DNA from: Listeria costaricensis
Lineage (GTDB): Bacteria > Bacillota > Bacilli > Lactobacillales > Listeriaceae
Length of the DNA stretch: 64,000 bases
Direction: 5' to 3'
NCBI RefSeq assembly: GCF_900183385.1
Contig: NZ_FXUT01000006.1
Span: forward strand, 78,710 to 142,709
The translations under genes were made by a program, and so were the position numbers. The notes beneath the pieces are model-generated. The model was given only the letters and a program-made list of their open reading frames with translations, did not search any database and was not told the DNA's origin. Position 1 is the stretch's first letter, and each line of letters starts with the position of its first letter. Below, piece after piece: positions 25,435 to 33,075 of this stretch.

Positions 25435-26295
25435 TTACCAGTCTGTCGGTAAATGTGCTTCCTTTGTAACAATTGTATCGAAAAACGGGTGGTAAAAATC
25501 GATCCTTGCTGCATGGAGCATGACACGTTTTTGACGCACCTTGCTGCCGTAAAGCTTATCGCCGACGATTGGATGACCAATGCTTGCCAAATGGACACGA
25601 ATTTGGTGTGTCCGTCCAGTTTCCAGTTCGCAGGAAACGAGTGTCTGATTAGTTGCGGCCAAATAGTCAAGCGGTGTAAGATGTGTAGTTGCCTGCTGAC
25701 CGCCAGTACTAATATGCTGCTTGCCGGATATGTGCCGGTCTTTGCCGATCGGCTTGTCAATCGTTTGCTGTTCCGTTATTTTGCCCTCAACAAGTGCTAT
25801 ATAGCTGCGCTTGATCGTGCGCTTTTCGAGCTGATAGGAGAAAGCGGCCAGTGCCAGTCGATTTTTGGCAAACAACACGAGTCCACTTGTTACCTGATCC
25901 AGACGGTGGACATGATAAGCAGAGGCGGACGGCTTTTCAGTTTGGATAAAATAATGCTGCAGCCGATTGACAGCAGTGTCATGATCAGACGAGCTGTTCG
26001 GATGTGTTTTGAGGCCAGCTGGTTTACTAACTAGCGCAATAAAATCATCCTCATAGAGCACGTCTAGCGGGCCGGACGCAGGGCTTGGAGTCAGCTCGTT
26101 TAAAAGTGGCAATTGTAGCTTTTGACCAGAGACCACTTCTTGCTCAAGTGAAACTGGCTGATTGTCGAGCAGGACACTTTTGCTCATACGATATTCATGT
26201 CGCGCTTTTTTTCCAAGATGAAATTGATCGGCTAAAAGATCTTGAATCGTTTTAGCAGCAAAAGAGGGGATAATGGGAATTTCAATAAAATACAT
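25435..26295 (-). CDS. RluA/RluD-family pseudouridine synthase
   Basis: Converts uridines in structured RNA (23S rRNA or tRNA) into pseudouridine. The catalytic motif HRLDQVTSGL (Asp nucleophile) is intact and followed by FAKNRLALAAF; motif III is GRTHQIRVHLASIGHPIVGDKLYG; VLYEDDFIALVSKPAGLKTHP is the usual strand pair in front. The N-terminal 70 residues form a degenerate S4-like domain. Length 286 aa. Start ATG 26295 lies seven bases after GGAG; a TTG just upstream is less likely. Alone on the minus strand and divergent from the next gene. Target uridine not known. Confidence 0.93.
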   Translation of the reverse strand: MYFIEIPIIPSFAAKTIQDLLADQFHLGKKARHEYRMSKSVLLDNQPVSLEQEVVSGQKLQLPLLNELTPSPASGPLDVLYEDDFIALVSKPAGLKTHPNSSSDHDTAVNRLQHYFIQTEKPSASAYHVHRLDQVTSGLVLFAKNRLALAAFSYQLEKRTIKRSYIALVEGKITEQQTIDKPIGKDRHISGKQHISTGGQQATTHLTPLDYLAATNQTLVSCELETGRTHQIRVHLASIGHPIVGDKLYGSKVRQKRVMLHAARIDFYHPFFDTIVTKEAHLPTDW

Positions 26296-26364
26296 CAAAA
26301 CGCTCCTTTCTTTTTTAGTATAGCAAAATTAGTAAAAGGATGCGCCACAAGGAGGCACCAAAAA

Positions 26365-26796
26365 TTGTTTGCTTTAGAAGGCTTTATAGAGAAGGGCACG
26401 CAGCCAGAGTTAACTTTAAATCAGCTTGCAGATAATATTCAAGATTGGCAGATTGCTTCGCAGCCAGTTTTGAAAATGCAGACGATGCCTTTTCCACGAG
26501 ATAATCCGCGCACATATATCACACTGACATGGGATGAAAAATGGTGTGTATCCATTCATTTAATTAAAGCCGATCAGGATTTTGAGCAGGAGATTGCGGA
26601 GATGGCTCGAGCTGTTGCAAAAGTAGATCTTCAAAAAGCACAAGCCATTCAGCATGCTGATCAAATACTTCGGGTAATGATGGGAAATGATCTAAGTGAC
26701 GATTACATCAGCCATCTGGGCATTCTTTTAACAGAAAGACTTGCGGAATTTACGGGCTGTATTTTTGTTGAACCGAATCAAAAAAGATTGTTTTAA
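26365..26796 (+). CDS. Hypothetical protein (143 aa)
   Basis: Not recognised. A soluble protein with an N-terminal half rich in strands (FALEGFIEKGTQPELTLNQLA; TYITLTWDEKWCVSIHLIK) and a C-terminal half of amphipathic helices (EIAEMARAVAKVDLQKAQ; YISHLGILLTERLAEF). No metal or nucleotide motif is seen. The start is TTG 26365 with an excellent AAGGAGGC nine bases upstream; the reading frame stays open to 26242 but that part overlaps the divergent rlu start without a ribosome site. Followed by a long terminator. Confidence 0.65.
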   Translation: MFALEGFIEKGTQPELTLNQLADNIQDWQIASQPVLKMQTMPFPRDNPRTYITLTWDEKWCVSIHLIKADQDFEQEIAEMARAVAKVDLQKAQAIQHADQILRVMMGNDLSDDYISHLGILLTERLAEFTGCIFVEPNQKRLF

Positions 26797-26798
26797 AA

Positions 26799-26870
26799 AG
26801 AGAAGCTACAGTCAAGCAAGGAGCCATTCTGCAAAATGGGTTTCAGCTTGATTGTAGCTTCTCTTATTTT
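26799..26870 (+). terminator. Long terminator hairpin
   Basis: 19-base arms AGAGAAGCTACAGTCAAGC / GCTTGATTGTAGCTTCTCT with one mismatch, a 28-base loop, then TATTTTTTC. The convergent WxL gene ends 33 bases further on. Confidence 0.85.
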
Positions 26871-26902
26871 TTCATCATTGCTTGTCTGTTACTACTTGGT
26901 CG

Positions 26903-29578
26903 TCAAGGTGCATCTTGAAGCGTCCAATTCAGCGTGCAATGATAGGTTTCGGCTTTTACAGAATTGCCATCTACCGTGACCTCAGGACCTTCCACACCTT
27001 TTTCCCAGTTAGAAGAGATATCCGTAGTTGCATTTGAACGGTCGGCATTTCCAGTCATAACAGGTGCCGAGACCTCATCAGACAGCAGATATTTTTGACC
27101 ATCATGGTAGTAGAAAACATTAGCGGCTAAGAGCTCGTTGCTACTTTCGCCTGTCAGCGGGGAGCTAAGTCGAACGCTCATATTCCATTTGTGTCCAGTT
27201 GAGCGGTCATCCTTCACTGAAAGTGCCTGATCGGGTGTTGCAGCATAGCTTTTGGCTGACAGGGGAATCATTTCACCGCCAGCTTGGCTAAATGTCAATG
27301 TGTTGGGCACTGAAGCAAAGGCAAGGCTCCCCGTTTCGACAAGAACATCCGGTGCAGTTGACTGGCAGCTTGTTGAAACGCCATTCGTAAATGTAGCATC
27401 CGCACTTATTTGGACACGGATAATAGATTGATCCGCCGTATCTTCTGCAATCGTTCCTTTGAAAGAAATTCTTAGCATCTCATCTCCAGGAACATTCGTT
27501 GAGGTAAGGTGGATGTGCATTTTTGACGGATCACTTGCATCAACAGTACCGACGCCCACCTGCTCTCTATCCTCATTTTCAAGTTTTATTTGATCAATCG
27601 TAGAGAAATTGGCTAATCCCGTCACTGTAAAATCAGCTGATTGATACTTGGTTGTGGAAGGTTGGTCAAACGGCGGCACAAAGGAGGCGTTATATTGCAA
27701 TGTGTCTCCTGTATAGGCTTTGGTAATGGCACTGGATCCGTTTGAAACTTTAATGCCTAGAGTAGAAGGCTTTTGGTCATAAATAAATTGAACAGTTTCG
27801 CTTGGTGCTGAAAAAGTACCGTTTGCTGTACCCACTGTTTCTTTATAGGTATAACCGTCAATGGTCAATTGGGTGGCTTGATAAGAGGTCCCCATTTGCC
27901 CCTTTAATGTTGCATTAGCATGGATAGTATTTCCTGATGCGTCCAGATATTGAACGGTCACCTCGCAAAGCTGTTCTTTCAGTGTAACCTGTTCACTGGA
28001 AGACGTTAAACTGGATGTGTCGGTCGCGTAAACTTTGATCGGCACCTGTTTATTTTCAACAAAACCTTCTGCTAGAATCTGTTCAGCGGGAATCGTGTAG
28101 GAATAAGCATGTGCCGCACCTTTTTGGGTATTGGCTACTTGGCTGGCAAATTTGACAGGTGATTCACTGCCGATTTGATAATAAAGATCCACGGATTCAC
28201 TGTCTGCATCTGTCCAAGTTCCGCTAATCGCGTAATCATTGCCATAATAATTAACCGTGTCTGTTCCCGTTGTTGCCTGATCAAGCGAGAGCTCAGGTGC
28301 TGATTTTGTCTCCGTTGGGCCAGCGCTGATGGTGTAATTATATGAAACCGTCCCACCATCTGCCGCTAAGGTCAACGGTTGACTTTTGGCATAGATGGCC
28401 GTATCTGTTCCACTATATGCAACCGTTCCGGCCGTACCGTTCAGTGCTTCCTGTCCTGTTCCAGCATTGGTATTAAAAGGATTACTATTCAGCGGACTGG
28501 TAGAAGAGGCTTGATCTTTGTAGCCACTCCAGTTGGAAAATCCAGAGCCGTCACTGAATAAATAGTTCAATTGATATTTGCCGTCTGGAGAAGTAACGCT
28601 CAACCCTTTATTGTCACCAGTATATTGGATTTCGATACCTTCATTTCCTTCCATGGCAATATCAAATTTGTTGATCATACTCATATCTCTTAGCGTATTG
28701 TAATGGTTGTTGGTCAGTGTTTCTGTGACTTTTACGCTGCCATCTGTTTGCCCGTCCATTTCGATCGTCATACTACAAGAACCGCGACCGACAGATAGGG
28801 GGAAAACAAGTTTAAGTGCTAACAGACCATTCGCTTGCGTTTTATAGTAAAAATCAAAAGACTGCAAGTTCATGTTGGGTATTTCTGTATATTCTAGATA
28901 GTTAGAATCATAAAAGCTGATGTAGGAACTGGCCGTTTTATTATCACCGCCAGAAAGCGTATAAATCTTATTTCCACTAGCATCTTTAAAATAAACGTGT
29001 GGAATAACATCTTGATCCATTGTAATTGCAGAAGGTACACGAGTTTGCGGATAATCGCCGCCAAACTGATAACAGAGCGTTGTTCCGTCTTTAAGTGGAA
29101 TCTCGCCTATTTTCAAATGGTTGGTTTCGTGTGTCCAGCCGTCGTCGCTTTTCAAATTGTTACTTGGTACGTTTTGTTGTTCGGCGTTAGGCTGAACGGA
29201 CATTGAAAGAGTTGCTTTTGCCTCGGCTTGTTCAGCGGCTAATGTTACATCGCCAGTCTGATTTGCCTGAAGCTCAAGATCTGCTTCTGTCGATTGTCCA
29301 TTTTGAAATTTAATAGAAAGAACTTGCCCTTCGGATTGAACCGTTATATTTGCTGACGGACTGGTTATAAAAGAAACTCCTTCTGGCAAAGTCATCTGAA
29401 TATCTGAGTCACTATTTGAAGAGAGGTGCAACGTAAATGCTTTGCCCTGATAAATCTCAGATGTTTCTTCTATTGATAAAGTGAGGATGGTTTCTTCGTC
29501 AGCCAGCGTCGGCCTTATACAAGTAAACGCCAGTAACAAAATTAGCAGTACTGCTAAAGTTTTTTTCGTGAAATTCAT
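26903..29578 (-). CDS. WxL-domain cell-surface protein (891 aa)
   Basis: Secreted protein held non-covalently to peptidoglycan by a WxL domain. Signal peptide at residues 1-29 (KKTLAVLLILLLAF, cleavage after TLA). Then a beta-rich Ig-like region (about 30-135), a large central beta domain (about 150-440) of unknown type with DFYYKTQANGLLALKLVFP, an Ig-like module starting PELSLDQAT (about 445-530), a MucBP-like module with EVTVQYLDASGNT (about 537-600), and the WxL domain (about 745-891) with HKWNMSVRL and the terminal LNWTLQDAP. Start ATG 29578 follows GGGGGA. WxL genes usually cluster with DUF916-type partners; here it is alone. No LPXTG motif. Probably an adhesin or polysaccharide binder. 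Confidence 0.88.
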   Translation of the reverse strand: MNFTKKTLAVLLILLLAFTCIRPTLADEETILTLSIEETSEIYQGKAFTLHLSSNSDSDIQMTLPEGVSFITSPSANITVQSEGQVLSIKFQNGQSTEADLELQANQTGDVTLAAEQAEAKATLSMSVQPNAEQQNVPSNNLKSDDGWTHETNHLKIGEIPLKDGTTLCYQFGGDYPQTRVPSAITMDQDVIPHVYFKDASGNKIYTLSGGDNKTASSYISFYDSNYLEYTEIPNMNLQSFDFYYKTQANGLLALKLVFPLSVGRGSCSMTIEMDGQTDGSVKVTETLTNNHYNTLRDMSMINKFDIAMEGNEGIEIQYTGDNKGLSVTSPDGKYQLNYLFSDGSGFSNWSGYKDQASSTSPLNSNPFNTNAGTGQEALNGTAGTVAYSGTDTAIYAKSQPLTLAADGGTVSYNYTISAGPTETKSAPELSLDQATTGTDTVNYYGNDYAISGTWTDADSESVDLYYQIGSESPVKFASQVANTQKGAAHAYSYTIPAEQILAEGFVENKQVPIKVYATDTSSLTSSSEQVTLKEQLCEVTVQYLDASGNTIHANATLKGQMGTSYQATQLTIDGYTYKETVGTANGTFSAPSETVQFIYDQKPSTLGIKVSNGSSAITKAYTGDTLQYNASFVPPFDQPSTTKYQSADFTVTGLANFSTIDQIKLENEDREQVGVGTVDASDPSKMHIHLTSTNVPGDEMLRISFKGTIAEDTADQSIIRVQISADATFTNGVSTSCQSTAPDVLVETGSLAFASVPNTLTFSQAGGEMIPLSAKSYAATPDQALSVKDDRSTGHKWNMSVRLSSPLTGESSNELLAANVFYYHDGQKYLLSDEVSAPVMTGNADRSNATTDISSNWEKGVEGPEVTVDGNSVKAETYHCTLNWTLQDAP

Positions 29579-29718
29579 GATTGTCCCCCAAAATAATTTA
29601 CTAATTGGTGAATTCATTTATATTATAAAGGATAACTAAATAAAACAAGTCCGAATAAAGCACAAAAACACGTTAGAAATGTTACAGAAAAGTTAACAAT
29701 TGCAAAAAAAGAAATAGC

Positions 29719-29748
29719 TTGCAAAATAGTGGTTATTTTTTGTATAAC
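29719..29748 (+). promoter_or_regulatory. Candidate plus-strand promoter in the WxL-CNNM gap
   Basis: TTGCAA (29719-29724), 18-base spacer, TATAAC (29743-29748). There is no gene downstream on this strand, so it would drive a short RNA. Confidence 0.4.
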
Positions 29749-29751
29749 GAA

Positions 29752-29830
29752 AACCATAGACTAGATATATGGTTCAGGAGAGCTTTCAGCCGAAGAATAA
29801 ACCACCCGTTCTCACAGGTGGTTTTTGATT
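29752..29830 (+). ncRNA. Candidate short RNA of about 75 nt
   Basis: Two hairpins in tandem, AACCATA / TATGGTT (29752-29758 with 29768-29774) and a terminator stem (29799-29826), joined by an unpaired segment CAGGAGAGCTTTCAGCCG. Behind a promoter-like element and with no plus-strand gene after it. The joiner and terminator loop recall pieces of a glycine aptamer (GGAGAG, GCCGAAG, CTCACAGG), but the P2 stem is missing. Low certainty. Confidence 0.3.
29799..29826. terminator. Terminator of the CNNM gene / short RNA
   Basis: Stem AAACCACC / GGTGGTTT with T run on the plus strand and A/T-rich flank on the other; six bases from the CNNM stop. Confidence 0.7.
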
Positions 29831-29831
29831 A

Positions 29832-31139
29832 TTATTCTGGATTTACTTTTTGTAAAATCTCAATATACTCGATATGGTGAGGTTCTGCCTGTTTGACACG
29901 GAAAATATATTCTCCATATTCAATCTCGTCCCCAACCTCGACTTCATAATTTTGTGTGAGGAACCAGCCGCCGATAGTATCGACTTCTTCCTCCTCGATA
30001 TCTGTACCAAGAATATTATTCACTTCATCAATTAATAGCTTGGCATCTACAATAAAGTGTCCATCTTTGATTTTACGAATTTCTGGAATTTCATCGGCAT
30101 CGAATTCATCGCGAATATCACCGACAATTTCTTCTACAATATCTTCTACGGTGACAAGCCCTGATGTGCCGCCATATTCATCTAACAGAATGGCAATATG
30201 GGAACGCTCTTTTTGCATGCGAATGAGTAATTCTTTAATGGGAATTGTCTCAATAACCCGAATGATTGGTTTCACATAGGGGTCAATACTGAACGATGGA
30301 TCTGAACCGTGTTTGACATAGGCGGATAAAATTTCTTTGAGATTAAGTACACCAATAATATGGTCCTTGTCGCCATCAATCACTGGATAGCGCGTATAAC
30401 GTTCGTTTTCCATAATATCCGATAAGTCCGCAATCGATTGGCCAGTCTCAACCGTCACAATCTCCGTCCGCGGAATCATGACCTCTTTAGCCATCCGCTC
30501 ATCAAAATCAAAAATCTTATTTACATAGCGAAATTCCGACTGATTGATTTCGCCGCTCTTATAGCTTTCCCCAACGATGATCCGCAGCTCCTCTTCCGTA
30601 TGTGCGATTTCATGCTCGCTCGCAGGCTCCAAACCGAAAAGCTTAGAAATTAGTACAGAAGATTCATTGAGCAGCCAGATAAATGGAAACATCAGCTTAT
30701 AGAAAATATGCAGCGGTCGCGCTACGGAAAGGGCTACAGCTTCTGTTTTGTCGATAGCCAATGTTTTCGGCACGAGTTCACCCACGACTACATGCAAGAA
30801 AGTGATGATCACAAAGGCAAGAATAAAGGAAAGAACGGTCACAACTGAGCTTGGTACGGAAAGTAGGTCGAATAATGGATGGAGGGCTGCTTCAACAGTG
30901 GATTCCCCCAGCCAACCAAGACCGAGTGAGCTGATCGTGATTCCGAGCTGACAGGCAGAAAGATAGGCATTCAAGTGATTATAGATATGCCGGGCAAGAT
31001 GTGCGCGCTTATTTCCTTCCGCAAGCAGCTGGTCGAGGCGGCTCGGCCTCATTTTAACAATGGCAAATTCCGTTGCAACGAAAAAAGCCGAAACGCCAAT
31101 CAATAAGGCGATAATGACAAATTTAATGGTTAATATCAA
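29832..31139 (-). CDS. CNNM/CBS-pair transporter, HlyC/CorC family
   Basis: Membrane protein of 435 aa with the order CNNM (DUF21) domain (about 1-195, four spans; FVATEFAIVKMRPSRLDQL and FLHVVVGELVPKTLAI), CBS pair (about 210-340; MIPRTEIVTVE, YTRYPVIDGD, GVLNLKEIL), and a C-terminal CorC/HlyC domain (about 350-430; TIGGWFLTQNYEVEVGD). Relatives such as MpfA export or sense magnesium. The first codon is TTG 31139, which has no ribosome site directly before it; AGGAGG lies 37 bases upstream, with a stable hairpin in between (see that entry). Upstream of it is a CDF metal exporter on the same strand but with a separate strong promoter in between. Metal specificity is inferred from family only. 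Confidence 0.9.
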   Translation of the reverse strand: MILTIKFVIIALLIGVSAFFVATEFAIVKMRPSRLDQLLAEGNKRAHLARHIYNHLNAYLSACQLGITISSLGLGWLGESTVEAALHPLFDLLSVPSSVVTVLSFILAFVIITFLHVVVGELVPKTLAIDKTEAVALSVARPLHIFYKLMFPFIWLLNESSVLISKLFGLEPASEHEIAHTEEELRIIVGESYKSGEINQSEFRYVNKIFDFDERMAKEVMIPRTEIVTVETGQSIADLSDIMENERYTRYPVIDGDKDHIIGVLNLKEILSAYVKHGSDPSFSIDPYVKPIIRVIETIPIKELLIRMQKERSHIAILLDEYGGTSGLVTVEDIVEEIVGDIRDEFDADEIPEIRKIKDGHFIVDAKLLIDEVNNILGTDIEEEEVDTIGGWFLTQNYEVEVGDEIEYGEYIFRVKQAEPHHIEYIEILQKVNPE

Positions 31140-31145
31140 TCGTAG

Positions 31146-31171
31146 GCCGCATTAGTCGAAACTAGTACGGC
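31146..31171 (-). promoter_or_regulatory. UUCG-capped hairpin between Shine-Dalgarno and start codon
   Basis: In the leader of the CNNM gene an 11-bp stem (left arm GCCGTACTAGT, right arm ACTAATGCGGC, one C-A mismatch) closes on a TTCG loop. Shine-Dalgarno AGGAGG is at 31182-31177 and the TTG start at 31139-31137. When the hairpin is folded the remaining distance is 11 bases. Confidence 0.6.
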
Positions 31172-31371
31172 AAACACCTCCTATAAGATTAAAATAGTGT
31201 GGCCAAAGAGCAGGTGCTGTTTCTGCGTAAATGGATTGGATATCGTTTAACGGAGAAAATATTCAGCGACATGCTTTTGGCGATAATGGTCGTTATTTTG
31301 AAAAAGTGAATCAGTTTCTCTGCCCCATGGTGAATATTCCCTCCCAACATTTTTTAACTATACTTATCTAA

Positions 31372-31400
31372 ATTATAAGACAATACGTAATTTATGACAA
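31372..31400 (-). promoter_or_regulatory. Strong sigma-A promoter of the CNNM gene
   Basis: Minus strand TTGTCA (31400-31395), 17 bases, TATAAT (31377-31372): 11 of 12 consensus bases. The start near 31365 gives a leader of about 225 bases. It begins inside the 3' end region of the CDF gene. Confidence 0.7.
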
Positions 31401-31407
31401 ATAATAG

Positions 31408-32298
31408 TTACCTGCCCGATGAGGACTTATTTTCTTCAAAAGGCTCGATATGCACAAGTGTATATGTATTTTGGAACTCTTGGCGAATCGTCGCTTCAAT
31501 TTTTTCAGTGATCGCATGACTTTCGGTGACATTGAGATCTGCTGAAACGGCAATGGTGGCATCAATCCAGATGCGGTTGCCGTTCAGCCTTGCTTTGATG
31601 TCGCGCACTTCCTTGACACCCTCGACCGATGCGATCAGACGGTGGATGGTTTCTAGTTTGGATACGTCGAAACCATCTGTCAAACTATGTGCGGCATCAT
31701 AAAAAATTTTGATGGCTGTATAGCCAATTAGTAGTCCTACTAATAAAGCGGTAAAGGGGTCAAGCCAAGGCAAACCAATCGCCGCTCCCAGTATTCCAAG
31801 AAAGGCGCCAAAGCTAACAAAAGCATCCGACCGATTGTCGAGTGCTGCTGCCCGTACTGCCTGACTGTCGATTTTTTTCGCAAGCTGAAAATTAAACCGG
31901 TAGATGCCATACATGAAAAAGCCAGAAAAGAGGGCGACAATTGCCGTAAGCATGGAAGGAGCCGCATAATCTTTTGCAAGAAGTGTTTGAACGGCGCTTA
32001 TGACCACTTGAATAGCAACAAGTACCATAATAATCGAGGCAATGAGCGAACTGATTGTTTCGGTTCTTCTGTGCCCGTAAGCATGATCAGCATCCGGCGG
32101 AATCCGCGAAATCCGTAAACCAATCAATAAGGCAAGAGAGGCAATCACGTCCGTTGTATTATTGAGACCATCAGCCAAAAGGGCATCTGAATGACCGATT
32201 TTACCGACGACGACTTTTAAAACAGCCAAAAATATGTACGCGGCAATACTCAGCAGCGCAGCTCGCTCTCCTTTACGAATGTCCTGATAGGTATCCAT
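31408..32298 (-). CDS. Cation diffusion facilitator (MneP/MneS-like metal exporter)
   Basis: Six-span cation/proton antiporter of 296 aa in the CDF family. The metal site in span 2 is ALLADGLNNTTDV and in span 5 ALDNRSDAFVSFG, with AYGHRRTE following span 3; the C-terminal cytosolic domain (about 205-290) ends in a His-containing LVHIEPFEE. The DGLNNTTD form occurs in manganese exporters such as MneP/MneS of B. subtilis, so Mn efflux is the best guess. Start ATG 32298 follows GGAGGAAA. The preceding gene ends at a terminator, so this gene probably has its own start signals. Confidence 0.9.
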   Translation of the reverse strand: MDTYQDIRKGERAALLSIAAYIFLAVLKVVVGKIGHSDALLADGLNNTTDVIASLALLIGLRISRIPPDADHAYGHRRTETISSLIASIIMVLVAIQVVISAVQTLLAKDYAAPSMLTAIVALFSGFFMYGIYRFNFQLAKKIDSQAVRAAALDNRSDAFVSFGAFLGILGAAIGLPWLDPFTALLVGLLIGYTAIKIFYDAAHSLTDGFDVSKLETIHRLIASVEGVKEVRDIKARLNGNRIWIDATIAVSADLNVTESHAITEKIEATIRQEFQNTYTLVHIEPFEENKSSSGR

Positions 32299-32320
32299 GA
32301 TGATTTCCTCCTATGTCTAA

Positions 32321-32365
32321 TAAAAATCTCTCCGGCAGGGTTTACTTATAAACCATTCCGGAGAG
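32321..32365 (-). terminator. Terminator of the ArsC-like gene
   Basis: Minus-strand stem CTCTCCGG / CCGGAGAG with further inner pairs GGTTTA / TAAACC, then ATTTTTATT. Confidence 0.85.
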
Positions 32366-32373
32366 TCACAAAA

Positions 32374-32799
32374 TCAAACTTCGATTAAATCTTGCTCTAA
32401 TTTTTTTACGGATAGTGCGATTCGGTCACACACTTCTTGATAGCAGGCCCATTTGACAGAAATTCCTTCCTGCTGTTCAGGGTCTTCAATATCCCAGTAG
32501 ATCACTTTATCGTGCCATTTTCTGGGGAATGATGGTGCAAGCTCATGTGTGGAATCATAAATGGTCACAATCAAATCAGCATCTTGTAAAAGTTCGCTTG
32601 TCGGCGGAAAGGAGCGACTGTCGGGAGCTGAAAGTGCGTATTCATGGAGAGCATCATTGATAAAAGGTGTTTTTTGTTCTTTTTTCCATGAACCGCTGAT
32701 AAAGGTAACATCTCTAAGCGACAATTTCTTTGCCCATGCTTCCGCGATGGTACTGCGAATATGCGATTGTGATAAAAAATAAATCAGCTTGTGGGTCAT
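32374..32799 (-). CDS. ArsC/LMW-phosphatase-like protein lacking the catalytic cysteine
   Basis: Folded like thioredoxin-coupled arsenate reductase or low-molecular-weight tyrosine phosphatase: N-terminal strand and P-loop region, IAEAWAKKL helix, VTFISGSWKKE, and the DADLIVTIYDST segment. The active ones carry C-X5-R (as in CTGNSCRS); here the loop reads LSQSHIRS, with Arg and Ser kept but no Cys, and the only cysteines are in WACYQEVCDR near the C-terminus. Catalysis by the usual route is therefore unlikely. 141 aa; start at 32799 after AAAGGAAA. The context matches L. monocytogenes lmo2230, which I recall as a stress (SigB) gene, and a SigB-type promoter is visible here. Confidence 0.8.
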   Translation of the reverse strand: MTHKLIYFLSQSHIRSTIAEAWAKKLSLRDVTFISGSWKKEQKTPFINDALHEYALSAPDSRSFPPTSELLQDADLIVTIYDSTHELAPSFPRKWHDKVIYWDIEDPEQQEGISVKWACYQEVCDRIALSVKKLEQDLIEV

Positions 32800-32875
32800 G
32801 TTCCATTTCCTTTCCAAAAGCATAATCTTGCTCCTGTTTCGGAGTCTTTTGTCAACGGGTGGCTGACACTAATAT

Positions 32876-32900
32876 CTACCCCATTTAAACGGGAGAAAAC
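32876..32900 (-). promoter_or_regulatory. SigB-type promoter of the ArsC-like gene
   Basis: Minus strand GTTTTC (32900-32895), 13 bases, GGGTAG (32881-32876); Listeria SigB promoters follow GTTT-N13-17-GGGWAW. Confidence 0.6.
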
Positions 32901-33075
32901 ATTTTTGGCAAAAATATATGCATTTAGTAAAACCTTTTACAATTTCTGAAATTAAATTGTCGATGAATGAAAAAATCATACTTAAGATGGTAGAAAAATT
33001 TGTGTAAGTAACGTAAAATATGAATGACCGTGTAAACATGCGGTTATACTATTATAGAAAGACAGGAGATGCTAT

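Noticed and set aside
25453-26034. 193-codon open frame on the plus strand
   Set aside because: It lies entirely antisense to the rlu gene, lacks a ribosome site and has the irregular Cys/Met-rich composition of a shadow frame.
29752-29830. Bona fide glycine riboswitch
   Set aside because: Only short consensus strings are present; P2 is missing and no gene follows on that strand.
31231-31371. 46-codon plus-strand frame in the CNNM leader region (and a 53-codon frame opposite)
   Set aside because: Neither has a ribosome site at a fitting distance, and both lie in what looks like a structured leader; noted under the leader finding only.
31140-31371. Magnesium (M-box) or manganese (yybP-ykoY) riboswitch in the CNNM leader
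   Set aside because: The conserved blocks of either class were not found by eye; a covariance search would settle it.
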